A stretch of DNA of 64,000 bases, from contig CAWAFX010000004.1 of NCBI GenBank assembly GCA_963781495.1, positions 287,774 through 351,773 of the forward strand, written 5' to 3'. This stretch comes from Mayfieldus sp963781495. GTDB taxonomy: Bacteria; Actinomycetota; Thermoleophilia; Solirubrobacterales; 70-9. Of this stretch, positions 16,693-24,680 are shown one piece after another; position 1 is the stretch's first letter, and each line of letters starts with the position of its first letter. The notes under the pieces are model-generated. The model made no database searches. It saw only the letters and a program-made list of their open reading frames with translations, and was not told where the DNA came from. The translations under genes and the position numbers were made by a program.

Positions 16693-17850
16693 GTGCGGAC
16701 CGCGATCGTCTCCGACCTGCACATCGGCTCGCTGACATCCGCCGACCTCGCACGCGACCCGGAGATCTGCGTCACCCTGCTCGACGAGCTCTCCGGCGCC
16801 GACCGCGTGGTGCTGCTGGGCGACGTGCTCGAGCTTCGCGACCGCCCGGCCGGAGAGATCCTCGACCTCGCGTCGCCGTTCCTCGAGCTGCTCGGCACCG
16901 CGGTCGGCGGCGGCGAGGTCATCCTCGTGCCCGGCAACCACGACCACCGCCTCGCCGAGCCGCTGCTCGACGGGCATGCGATGGGACGGCCGCAGCGGCT
17001 CGGCCTCGAGCATCGCTTTCACCCCACGACCGACCTCGCGGCGGAGATCGCCGAGCGGGTGCGCCCGGCGCATTTCACCCTCGCCTACCCGGGCCTGCAG
17101 CTTCGCGACGACGTCTGGGCGATGCACGGGCACTACATGGACTGCCACATGGCGATACCGACGATCGAATGCCTCAGCGCGGCTGCGACGATGCGGATCG
17201 TCGGCGGCGTTCCGGCCGACGCCGCCCCCGACGACTACGAGCGCGCGATCGCGCCCGTCTACGGCTTCGGCTGGGGCTTTGCCCAGTCGGAGGGCCCGCG
17301 TCACATCGGCGGCCGCTCGCGCCCGACCGCCGCCGCATGGCGCCGCCTCGCCGGCGACCGCTCGGCCGGCCTGCGCGGCCGGCTGCTCGGCTCGGTGGCG
17401 TTTCCGCTCGCGGCCCGCGGCCTCGGGCGGGCGCTGCACCGCCGCTTCGAGACCGACATCTCGACCGCCAGCATCTCCCGCGCCGGCCTGGCCGCGATGC
17501 GCGAAGCGATCGGCCGGCTCGGGGTCGACGCCGAGCACGTCGTCTTCGGCCACACCCACCGACCCGGGCCGCTGGCGGCGGACGCGACCGCCGATTGGCA
17601 GCTCGGCGACGGCACCAGCCTGCACGGCACCGGAAGCTGGACCTATTCGCCCGGGCTCTGCGGTCCGACCGCCCAGCAGAGCCTCTTCTGGCCCGGGACG
17701 GTCACCTGGCTCGACGACAACGGGCCTCCGCGGCGGGTCGAGCTGCTCGCTGACCGCAGCCACGGGGAGTTCCGGGCGGCGGCGAAGCGGATCGCCTCGG
17801 CGGGGGTCCCGGAGCGGTTCCTGCCGAAGAAGAAGCAGCTAACCCTGTAG
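16693..17850 (+). CDS. Calcineurin-like metallophosphoesterase
   Basis: A 385-residue protein from GTG 16693. The five metallophosphatase blocks are visible: S-D-L-H (residues 7-10), L-L-G-D (near 40), G-N-H-D-H (near 80), a histidine block at WAMHGHYMD and G-H-T-H-R near 280. These bind a di-metal centre that cleaves phosphoesters. The insertion between blocks 4 and 5 (about 120 residues) is longer than in minimal members. It reads like UDP-diacylglucosamine-pyrophosphatase-type or nucleotidase relatives, but the substrate is not certain. Its last 12 bases overlap the end of the convergent dehalogenase gene. Confidence 0.88.
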   Translation: MRTAIVSDLHIGSLTSADLARDPEICVTLLDELSGADRVVLLGDVLELRDRPAGEILDLASPFLELLGTAVGGGEVILVPGNHDHRLAEPLLDGHAMGRPQRLGLEHRFHPTTDLAAEIAERVRPAHFTLAYPGLQLRDDVWAMHGHYMDCHMAIPTIECLSAAATMRIVGGVPADAAPDDYERAIAPVYGFGWGFAQSEGPRHIGGRSRPTAAAWRRLAGDRSAGLRGRLLGSVAFPLAARGLGRALHRRFETDISTASISRAGLAAMREAIGRLGVDAEHVVFGHTHRPGPLAADATADWQLGDGTSLHGTGSWTYSPGLCGPTAQQSLFWPGTVTWLDDNGPPRRVELLADRSHGEFRAAAKRIASAGVPERFLPKKKQLTL

Positions 17851-18720
17851 CCATTCGGCGATCAGGCCGCCGATCCGCTCGCCGGCGTCCTCCTGCAGGA
17901 AGTGCGATGCGTTCTCGATCAGGCGCGGCTTCGGAGCGCCGATCGCCTTGCAGAAGCGCTCGCCCACGCTCGGCGGGATGATCGGATCCGAGTCCGCCCA
18001 GAGGCCGAGGATCGGCCGCTCGTCGTCGCGCAGCGCCTCGAGCACGCGCTGGCCCGCCGCCGCCCCGGGGGCTTCGGGATCGGTCGGGAGCATGAGCGGG
18101 AAGGCCCGCGCTCCCGCCTTGGAGGCCGCGTCGGTGTAGGGCGCCTCGTAGGCGGCGATCACCTCGTCGCCAGGGTCGGTGAAGCAGGCGCCGCGGATCA
18201 GCATTCCGATCGGCAGGTCCTCGGTGCGCTCGACGAAGTTGTGAAAGGCCTTCCAGGCGTCGGTCATCTTCTGATGGCCGGTGAACAGGCCGGTGTCGAG
18301 GACCACCAGGCGTGAGATCCGATCCGGGTGGTCGACCGCCAGCCGCATCCCGATCGGCCCGCCCCAGTCGTGGACGACGGCCGTCGCGTCGCGCAGGTCG
18401 AGCTCTGTGAGCAGGCCGGCGGCCAGCTCGACGTGGCGCTCGTAGGAGTACCAGCCGATGTCGGTGGGCTTGTCGGAGCGCCCGAACCCGGCCAAGTCGG
18501 GCGCAACGCAGCGGTAGCCGGCTTCACGGACCGGCGGGATCACCTTGCGCCACAGATACGACCAGGTCGGCTCGCCGTGGAAGAAGATCACCGGCCGTCC
18601 CTCGCCCTCGTCGATGTGGGCGAGGCGCAGACCGCCGGCGTCCCGGTAATGAGGCTCGAAGGGGTATCCGGGCAGCCCTTCGAAGCGTTCCTCGGGGGTT
18701 CGAACGGCGTCGGTGCTCAC
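17839..18720 (-). CDS. Haloalkane dehalogenase-like alpha/beta hydrolase (HLD-I/DhmA type)
   Basis: A 293-residue protein with the dehalogenase signature H-G-E-P-T-W-S-Y-L-W near residues 48-57, where Glu and Trp shape the oxyanion and halide site. The nucleophile is Asp118 in H-D-W-G-G, with the adjacent halide-binding Trp119. A catalytic acid near WADSDP and a histidine at ENASHF complete the triad. The enzyme cleaves carbon-halogen bonds hydrolytically; epoxide hydrolases of similar build are the main alternative. Its 3' end overlaps the phosphoesterase gene by 12 bp. Confidence 0.88.
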   Translation of the reverse strand: MSTDAVRTPEERFEGLPGYPFEPHYRDAGGLRLAHIDEGEGRPVIFFHGEPTWSYLWRKVIPPVREAGYRCVAPDLAGFGRSDKPTDIGWYSYERHVELAAGLLTELDLRDATAVVHDWGGPIGMRLAVDHPDRISRLVVLDTGLFTGHQKMTDAWKAFHNFVERTEDLPIGMLIRGACFTDPGDEVIAAYEAPYTDAASKAGARAFPLMLPTDPEAPGAAAGQRVLEALRDDERPILGLWADSDPIIPPSVGERFCKAIGAPKPRLIENASHFLQEDAGERIGGLIAEWLQG

Positions 18721-18765
18721 GGCCGCAGGACCGTATCAGCGGCAATCCGGCCCAATCCAAGACTA

Positions 18766-18823
18766 AGTGCAGTAAATCAGTCAACAAAGTCTGTTACCCT
18801 GCCGCGCTTCGCTATTCTGCACT
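18766..18823. promoter_or_regulatory. Inverted repeat in the dehalogenase/sulfate-operon divergent region
   Basis: AGTGCAG (18766-18772) is matched by CTGCACT (18817-18823), 44 nt apart. The similarity extends loosely outward (TAAGTGCAGTAA against TTAGTGCAGAAT on the other strand). The region is AT-rich for this genome. It probably holds the sulfate operon promoter, and the two half-sites could bind a dimeric regulator that loops or straddles it. Confidence 0.4.
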
Positions 18824-18855
18824 AACTCAATCAGGAAAGAGAGAAACGTCCAACT

Positions 18856-19893
18856 ATGCGCAAGGAAGGACCCGGCACCCGGCGCCGGACACAGCTGGCC
18901 GTCTTTGGCGCGGCCGCCGCTCTTCTGACCCTCCTCCTCGTGGCGATCGGCTGCGGCAGCAGCGACGGTGGCGGCGGCGGAAGCAGCAGCAAGCTCGACG
19001 TCGTCGGCTATTCGACGCCGGAGTCCGTCTACACGGACGCACTGCAGCCCGCGTTCCAGAAGACCCCCGCGGGCAAGGGAGTCAGCTTCAGCGACTCCTT
19101 CGGCGCCTCCGGTGACCAGAGCCGGGCGGTCGAGGCCGGTCAGTCGGCCTCGGTCGTGCACTTCTCGCAGGCAGGCGACATGACCCGCCTCGTCGATGAC
19201 GGGATCGTCGACCGCAACTGGACCGCCAACAAGTACAAGGGCATCGCCGAGGACTCGGTCGTCGCGATCGTCGTCCGCAAGGGCAACCCGAAGGGCATCC
19301 ACTCCTTCGACGACCTGATCAACAAGGACGTCAGCATCGTGACGCCGAACCCGTTCTCCTCCGGCTCGGCGCGCTGGAACATCATGGCCCTCTACGGCAG
19401 CCAGATCGCCGAGGGCAAGTCTGACGCCCAGGCGCTTGACGCGGTGAAGACGGTTCTCGGCAAGGCCAAGGCCCAGCCGGGAAGCGGCGCCGACGCGCTG
19501 ACCGCGTTCACGCAGGGCCAGGGGGACGTCCTGCTCTCCTACGAGAACGAGGCGATCAAGGCCAAGGAGTCGGGCGAGGACGTCGACTACGTCATCCCCG
19601 ACGACGACATCCTGATCCAGACCCCGATCGCGGTGACCAAGGACGCGTCTCCCGAGGCGCAGGAGTTCGTCGATTTCATCTGGTCGGACGCCGGTCAGAA
19701 GATCTGGGCCGGGGACGGCTACCGCCCCGTCAACCCGAAGCTGGTCGATCCGCAGCAGTTCCCGACTCCGAAGGGGCTGTTCACGATTGACAAGTTCGGA
19801 GGCTGGGACAAGGTCAACGACCAGTTCTTCGACGAGACGAAGGGCTCGGTCGCGAAGATCGAGCAGGACCTGGGGGTCTCGACTGCCGGCTGA
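18856..19893 (+). CDS. Sulfate/thiosulfate ABC transporter substrate-binding lipoprotein
   Basis: A 345-residue protein from ATG 18856. Residues 1-35 are a lipoprotein signal peptide with the lipobox A-I-G-C, followed by a Gly/Ser linker. The mature part is a type II periplasmic-binding fold of the Sbp/CysP family: GYSTPESVYTDALQPAF near the start, FGASGDQSRAV, and VTPNPFSSGSARWN, the region that contacts the sulfate oxyanion. It captures sulfate outside the membrane for CysTWA. The three transporter genes follow immediately in the same direction, and an AT-rich region with an inverted repeat lies upstream. Confidence 0.93.
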   Translation: MRKEGPGTRRRTQLAVFGAAAALLTLLLVAIGCGSSDGGGGGSSSKLDVVGYSTPESVYTDALQPAFQKTPAGKGVSFSDSFGASGDQSRAVEAGQSASVVHFSQAGDMTRLVDDGIVDRNWTANKYKGIAEDSVVAIVVRKGNPKGIHSFDDLINKDVSIVTPNPFSSGSARWNIMALYGSQIAEGKSDAQALDAVKTVLGKAKAQPGSGADALTAFTQGQGDVLLSYENEAIKAKESGEDVDYVIPDDDILIQTPIAVTKDASPEAQEFVDFIWSDAGQKIWAGDGYRPVNPKLVDPQQFPTPKGLFTIDKFGGWDKVNDQFFDETKGSVAKIEQDLGVSTAG

Positions 19894-20710
19894 GGCCCAC
19901 ACCGCGCGGCTGCCCCGGGCAGGCATCCGCCTGCCCGGGGCCGACGCCGCGGTAGGCCGCGGGCTCGTGACGCTCTATCTGAGCGTGATGGTCATGCTGC
20001 CGATCGCGGCCCTGGTCGACAAGTCGCTCAGCGGCGGGGTCGGCAACTTCTGGGATCAGGTCTCGAGCCCGCAGGCGGTATCGGCGCTGAAGCTGACCCT
20101 GGTTTGCTCGCTGATCGTCGTCGCGATCAACGCCGTGATGGGGACGATCATCGCCTGGGTGCTTGTCCGCGACGACTTTCGCGGCAAGAGCATGGTCAAC
20201 GCGGTCATCGACCTGCCCTTCGCGCTGCCGACGATCGTCGCCAGCCTGGTCCTGATCACCCTCTACGGCAACGACAGCCCGATCGGGATCCACCTCGCCT
20301 TCACCAGGCCGGCCGTGGTGCTGGCGCTCTGCTTCGTGACCCTCCCCTTCGTCGTCCGCTCGGTGCAGCCGGTGCTGATCGAGCTCGACCCCGAGGTCGA
20401 GGAGGCGGCCGCCTCGCTCGGCGCCGGAGGGCTGACGGTCTTCCGCCGCATCATCTTCCCCAACCTCCTCCCCGGTCTGCTCTCGGGCGTCGCCCTCGCC
20501 TTCGCCCGCGCCCTCGGCGAGTACGGCTCGCTGGTCTTGATCGCCGCCAGCTTCAACACCCAGGTCGCGTCGGTGTTCATCCGCACCCAGGTCGAGAACG
20601 GCAACTATGCCGGCGCATCCGCGGTTTCGATCGTGCTGCTGGCGGTCTCGCTGTTGATGCTCGCCAGCCTCAACCTCGTCCAGCGCTGGAGCTCGAAGCA
20701 TGATCGCTAG
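19883..20710 (+). CDS. cysT: Sulfate ABC transporter permease CysT
   Basis: Inner-membrane permease with about six helices and the EAA motif of binding-protein-dependent permeases (EEAAASLGAGGLTVFRRI). The family N-terminus, P-G followed by L-Y-L-S, is visible at LPGADAAVGRGLVTLYLS, so translation must begin before it. No ATG, GTG or TTG lies in frame between TTG 19787 (deep inside the binding-protein gene) and GTG 19967 (too late). I chose CTG 19883, which has GGGGG a few bases upstream and overlaps the preceding stop, but the start is uncertain. It pairs with CysW as the membrane channel. Confidence 0.9.
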   Translation: MPAEAHTARLPRAGIRLPGADAAVGRGLVTLYLSVMVMLPIAALVDKSLSGGVGNFWDQVSSPQAVSALKLTLVCSLIVVAINAVMGTIIAWVLVRDDFRGKSMVNAVIDLPFALPTIVASLVLITLYGNDSPIGIHLAFTRPAVVLALCFVTLPFVVRSVQPVLIELDPEVEEAAASLGAGGLTVFRRIIFPNLLPGLLSGVALAFARALGEYGSLVLIAASFNTQVASVFIRTQVENGNYAGASAVSIVLLAVSLLMLASLNLVQRWSSKHDR

Positions 20711-21509
20711 CTCGAGACTGAGCCGGCTGAGCCTGCGCGGGGCGGCGCTGGCCTACCTGGCGGCGCTGCTGCTGGCGCCGGTGGGGTTGATCTTCTACCG
20801 CACCTTCGAGCACGGGCTGGGGCCCGTCTGGGACACGATCAGCACCCATGGCTTTCAGCATGCGCTGCTGATCAGCCTGCTGACGGTCGCGATCGCGGTG
20901 CCGCTGAACACCGTCTTCGGCGTCGCCTGCGCGCTGATCCTCGTCCGCCACGAGTTCCGCGGCAAGGCGCTGCTGAACGCGGTGATCGACCTGCCCTTCG
21001 TGCTCTCCCCGATCGTGATCGGCCTGTCGCTGTTCCTGGTCTACAGCCAGATCGGCTGGTTCGGCAACTGGCTGTCGGACCACCACCTCGAGGTGATCTT
21101 CCACACCCCGGGAATCGTCCTCGCCTGCATCTTCGTCTCGCTGCCGTTCGTCGTCCGCGAGGTGGTGCCGGTGCTGCGCGAGGTCGGGACCGAGCAGGAG
21201 GAGGCTGCGACGACACTGGGGGCCAACTCGTGGCAGACCTTCTGGCGGGTCACCCTGCCGTCAATCCGCTGGGGCGTCGGCTACGGAGTCGTGCTGACCA
21301 CGGCGCGGGTCCTGGGCGAGTTCGGGGCGGTCACGATCGTCTCCGGCTCGATCCTCGGCGGCACCCAGACGCTGCCGCTGCTGGTCCCGCCCTTCTACGA
21401 GAAGTTCGATTTCACCGGCGCCTACACGACCGCGATCGTGCTGGCGCTGCTGGCCCTGACGGCGCTCTTCGCAATGAACCGCTTCAAGCCCAAGGAGGGA
21501 ACCACATGA
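20700..21509 (+). CDS. cysW: Sulfate ABC transporter permease CysW
   Basis: A 269-residue permease with about six transmembrane helices and the cytoplasmic EAA loop (EEAATTLGANSWQTFWRV) that docks on CysA. The family segments VYSQIGWFG and GEFGAVTIVSG are typical. The start ATG 20700 overlaps the end of cysT by 11 bp; the stop overlaps the cysA start as ATGA, so the three genes are translationally coupled. With CysT it forms the sulfate/thiosulfate channel. Confidence 0.94.
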   Translation: MIASSRLSRLSLRGAALAYLAALLLAPVGLIFYRTFEHGLGPVWDTISTHGFQHALLISLLTVAIAVPLNTVFGVACALILVRHEFRGKALLNAVIDLPFVLSPIVIGLSLFLVYSQIGWFGNWLSDHHLEVIFHTPGIVLACIFVSLPFVVREVVPVLREVGTEQEEAATTLGANSWQTFWRVTLPSIRWGVGYGVVLTTARVLGEFGAVTIVSGSILGGTQTLPLLVPPFYEKFDFTGAYTTAIVLALLALTALFAMNRFKPKEGTT

Positions 21510-22474
21510 GCATCCAGATCGAAGGGGCATCGAAGCGCTTCGGCGACTTTCAGGCGCTCGACGACGTCTCCCTGACCGTGCCCGACGGCTCGCTGACCGC
21601 GCTGCTCGGACCCAGCGGCAGCGGCAAGTCGACGCTGCTGCGGATCATCGCCGGCCTCGAGGAGCCCGACGCCGGGACCGTGCTGATCCACGGAGAGAAC
21701 GCGACCGCCAAGCCCCCGCAGCGGCGCGGGGTGGGCTTCGTCTTTCAGCACTACGCCGCCTTCAAGCACATGACCGTTTACGAAAACGTCGCCTTCGGGC
21801 TCAAGATCCGGCGCTGGGAGAAGTCGAAGACCCGCGCCCGTGTGCACGAGCTCCTCGACCTCGTACAGCTGCACGGGCTCGCCGAGCGTTATCCCTCCCA
21901 GCTCTCCGGCGGCCAGCGCCAGCGGATGGCGCTGGCCCGGGCGCTCGCGGTCGAGCCCCAGGTGCTGCTGCTCGACGAGCCCTTCGGGGCCCTCGACGCC
22001 AAGGTCCGCAAGGACCTGCGGATCTGGCTGCGGCGGCTGCACGACGAGGTCCACGTGACGACGATCTTCGTCACCCACGACCAGGAGGAGGCGATGGACA
22101 TCGCCAAGCAGCTGGTGGTGATGAACGACGGCCGCATCGAGCAGACCGGGACAGCCTCCGAGCTCTACGAGAGCCCGGCGAACGAGTTCGTGATGGGCTT
22201 CGTCGGCGAGGTCAACCAGCTCGGGGAGCACCTCGTGCGCCCCCATGACCTCGAGATCCTGCAGCAGGCCAACGGCCAGACCGAGCGGGCGCGGGTCGAG
22301 CGCATCGTCAGCCTCGGGTTCGAGGTGCGGGTCGAGCTGGCGCTGCCCGAGGGCAGAGAGATCTGGGCGCAGCTGACCCGCGAGCAGGCCGAGGAGCTCG
22401 GACTGCACGAGGGGCAGTCGGTCTTCGTCCGCCCCGAGCGGACCAAGGTCTTCAGCGGCGCAAGCGCCGCCTGA
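21506..22474 (+). CDS. cysA: Sulfate ABC transporter ATPase CysA
   Basis: A 322-residue ATPase from ATG 21506, preceded by AAGGAGG. Walker A is GPSGSGKST (near residue 35), the signature is LSGGQ, Walker B is LLLDEPFGALD, and the switch histidine is in VTHDQEEA. A short C-terminal regulatory domain follows (residues 240-322), as in CysA/MalK-type ATPases, though shorter than many. It powers sulfate import and is the last gene of the operon; a terminator hairpin follows within 5 bp. Confidence 0.95.
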   Translation: MSIQIEGASKRFGDFQALDDVSLTVPDGSLTALLGPSGSGKSTLLRIIAGLEEPDAGTVLIHGENATAKPPQRRGVGFVFQHYAAFKHMTVYENVAFGLKIRRWEKSKTRARVHELLDLVQLHGLAERYPSQLSGGQRQRMALARALAVEPQVLLLDEPFGALDAKVRKDLRIWLRRLHDEVHVTTIFVTHDQEEAMDIAKQLVVMNDGRIEQTGTASELYESPANEFVMGFVGEVNQLGEHLVRPHDLEILQQANGQTERARVERIVSLGFEVRVELALPEGREIWAQLTREQAEELGLHEGQSVFVRPERTKVFSGASAA

Positions 22475-22478
22475 AGCG

Positions 22479-22499
22479 GAGCCCACGGGCTCTCTTTTT
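22479..22499 (+). terminator. Rho-independent terminator of the sulfate operon
   Basis: GAGCCC-AC-GGGCTC followed by TCTTTTT, five bases after the cysA stop. This is the clearest intrinsic terminator in the window. Its T-tract overlaps the first half of the direct repeat that precedes the response regulator gene. Confidence 0.8.
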
Positions 22500-22513
22500 C
22501 ATCTTTCTTTCAT
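22497..22513 (+). promoter_or_regulatory. Direct repeat, predicted response-regulator binding site
   Basis: Two copies of TTTCAT (22497-22502 and 22508-22513) start exactly 11 nt apart, the spacing used by tandem OmpR/PhoB-type regulators. They lie 38 bp before the GTG of the response regulator gene. A matching arrangement precedes the lipoprotein gene at 24605-24621, which suggests a shared site. Confidence 0.55.
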
Positions 22514-22550
22514 ATTCGGCCACGATCCTGTCCCCCAGGGGAGCTGAAGA

Positions 22551-23231
22551 GTGCGCATTCTGATCGTCGAGGATCACCAGAGGCTGGCGAACCTGATTCG
22601 CCATGGCCTGCAGAAGGAGGGGATGGCGGCCGACGTCGAGACGACCGGCGAGCAGGCCCTCTACCGCGCCCAGGCGACGGCCTACGACGCGATCATCCTC
22701 GACCTGATGCTGCCGGGCCTCGACGGCTTCGAGGTCTGCCGCCGGCTCCGCGGCTCCGACGTCTGGGCACCGATCCTGATGCTGACCGCCCGCGACTCGA
22801 TTCGCGATCGCGTCGCGGGGCTCGACGGTGGGGCCGACGACTACCTGACCAAGCCGTTCTCCTATGCGGAGCTGCTCGCCCGCCTGCGGGCCCTGGTCCG
22901 CCGTAGCCCGGTCGAGCGCCCGACCGAGTTGCAGGCCGGCGACCTGCGGCTCGACCCTGCGACCCGGCGCGTCTGGCGCAAGGAGGCCCAGATCGAGCTC
23001 TCGGCGAAGGAGTTCGCGATCCTCGAGACCTTCATGCGCCACCCCGGCGAGGTGCTGTCGCGCTTCGCCCTGCTCGAGCATGCCTGGGATTACGAGTACG
23101 AGAACCGCTCCAACGTGGTCGATTCCTATGTCCGCTATCTGCGCCAGAAGATCGACCGGCCATTCCGGGTGCGCTCGATCGAGACCGTGCGCGGAGCCGG
23201 CTACCGCTTTCGCGAGGACGGCGGACGCTGA
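22551..23231 (+). CDS. OmpR/PhoB-family response regulator
   Basis: A 226-residue protein from GTG 22551 behind GGGGAG. The receiver domain (residues 1-117) has acidic residues E7-D8, phosphoacceptor D51 (IILDLMLPG), T79 and K101 (TKPF). The C-terminal winged-helix DNA-binding domain runs from about 125 to 222 and includes the SAKEFAILE start and the VRYLRQKI recognition region. It is followed by its histidine kinase with almost no gap. The TTTCAT direct repeat upstream points to autoregulation. Confidence 0.94.
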   Translation: MRILIVEDHQRLANLIRHGLQKEGMAADVETTGEQALYRAQATAYDAIILDLMLPGLDGFEVCRRLRGSDVWAPILMLTARDSIRDRVAGLDGGADDYLTKPFSYAELLARLRALVRRSPVERPTELQAGDLRLDPATRRVWRKEAQIELSAKEFAILETFMRHPGEVLSRFALLEHAWDYEYENRSNVVDSYVRYLRQKIDRPFRVRSIETVRGAGYRFREDGGR

Positions 23232-23254
23232 GCCGGCTGCCGATCAGGCTGCGG

Positions 23255-24589
23255 GTGACCCTCGCCTTCGTCGCCGGGATGGCCGTCGTCCTGGGAGTCG
23301 TCGGGCTGCTGATCTACGTCCGCTACGAGGACGAGCTCACCAACTCGCTCGACCAGAACCTGCGCTCTCGCGCAACCGACGTGACGACGCTGCTGCGCGA
23401 ATCGGACAGCTACAACGACATCCTCGCGTCCGACCCCTCTCGCTTCGCCCAGATCCTCACCCCGTCAGGACGAGTCCTCGATACGACCGCCACCCGCAAG
23501 GGCCGCTCCGTCCTCTCGCCGGCCGACCTGCGAACCGCCGCGGACGGCTCGATCGTCATCGAGCGCAGCGGCGTCGCGGACGTCGGCGGCACGGCTCGCC
23601 TGCTGGTGACCCCGGTCAGCGTCCACCGGCGCCATCTGATCCTCGTCACCGGGACCTCGCTGGACGACCGCGACGCCGCCCTGCGAAGCCTTCGGACCCT
23701 GCTTCTGATCGGCGGGCCGGCGGCGCTTCTGCTCGCGGCGCTGATCGGCTATGCCGCCGTCGCCGCGTCGCTGCGTCCGGTGGAGGCGATTCGGCGCCAG
23801 GCGGCCGAGATCTCGGAGGCCGACGCGGCCCAGCGCCTGCCGGTTCCGGTCGCGGACGACGAGCTGCGCCGGCTCGGCGAGACACTGAACGAGATGCTCG
23901 GCCGCCTTGAAGCGGCCCTCGAGCGCGAGCGAGCGTTCGTCGACGACGCAAGCCATGAGCTGCGCACACCGCTGGCCACGCACAGGACCGAGCTCGAGGT
24001 GGCTCTCCGCCACGCCGAGAGCCCGGAGGAGCTGCGGGCCGCGATCAGCTCGGCGGTCGAGGAGGTCGATCGCCTCTCCCAACTCGCCGAGGATCTGCTC
24101 GTCCTCGCACGCTCCGACAAGGGCAGGCTGGAGATAAAGCGGGATCAGGTCGACGTCGGGGCGATGATCGGGCTGGTGCGCGACCGCTTCGCGGCCCGCG
24201 CCGAGGCGGCGGGGCAGCCGTTCGACATCGAGCTCTGCGACGGCCTCGGCCTCGATGCCGATCAGCTGCGGCTCGAGCAGGCGCTGGGCAACTTGATCGA
24301 CAACGCGCTGCGCCACGGTGCCGGACCGGTGCGGGTCTCCGCGCTGCGGGCCGACTCGCGGCTGGAGCTGCACGTCTCCGATGCCGGTGTGGGATTTCCG
24401 CCCGAATTCCTCGCCCACGCATTCGAGCGCTTCAGCCGCCCCGACGACGCCCGCAGCGGTGAAGGCACCGGCCTCGGTCTGGCGATAGTGGAGGCGATCG
24501 CGCGGGCCCACGGCGGCAGCGCCGGGGCGGCGAACCGGGCCGGCGGCGGCGCCGACGTCTGGATCGCGATCCCGGAACTTCGGGCCTAG
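23255..24589 (+). CDS. Sensor histidine kinase (HAMP, HisKA, HATPase)
   Basis: A 444-residue membrane kinase. Two membrane helices (residues 2-23 and 147-172) bracket an extracellular sensor domain of about 120 residues. HAMP follows, then HisKA with phospho-accepting His234 (D-D-A-S-H-E-L-R-T-P). The ATPase domain shows the N box (NLIDNALRHG), G1 (DAGVGFPPE) and G2 (GEGTGLGLAI). GTG 23255 is used; a CTG at 23228 overlapping the regulator stop would add nine residues (SRLPIRLR) that many such kinases have. The signal is unknown. It phosphorylates the adjacent response regulator. Confidence 0.94.
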   Translation: MTLAFVAGMAVVLGVVGLLIYVRYEDELTNSLDQNLRSRATDVTTLLRESDSYNDILASDPSRFAQILTPSGRVLDTTATRKGRSVLSPADLRTAADGSIVIERSGVADVGGTARLLVTPVSVHRRHLILVTGTSLDDRDAALRSLRTLLLIGGPAALLLAALIGYAAVAASLRPVEAIRRQAAEISEADAAQRLPVPVADDELRRLGETLNEMLGRLEAALERERAFVDDASHELRTPLATHRTELEVALRHAESPEELRAAISSAVEEVDRLSQLAEDLLVLARSDKGRLEIKRDQVDVGAMIGLVRDRFAARAEAAGQPFDIELCDGLGLDADQLRLEQALGNLIDNALRHGAGPVRVSALRADSRLELHVSDAGVGFPPEFLAHAFERFSRPDDARSGEGTGLGLAIVEAIARAHGGSAGAANRAGGGADVWIAIPELRA

Positions 24590-24604
24590 CCGGATCCGCC
24601 CCGC

Positions 24605-24621
24605 TGTCATCTGGCTTTCAT
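24605..24621 (+). promoter_or_regulatory. Second copy of the 11-nt-spaced direct repeat
   Basis: TGTCAT (24605-24610) and TTTCAT (24616-24621) are spaced by 11 nt, as at 22497-22513; both first half-sites are followed by CT. It lies 59 bp before the lipoprotein start. The likely reader is the response regulator encoded just upstream. Confidence 0.55.
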
Positions 24622-24680
24622 CGGGCTCAGGGATAACCCAGCCAATCCCTGAATGCAACGGTTTCTGAGGAGCGATGACG

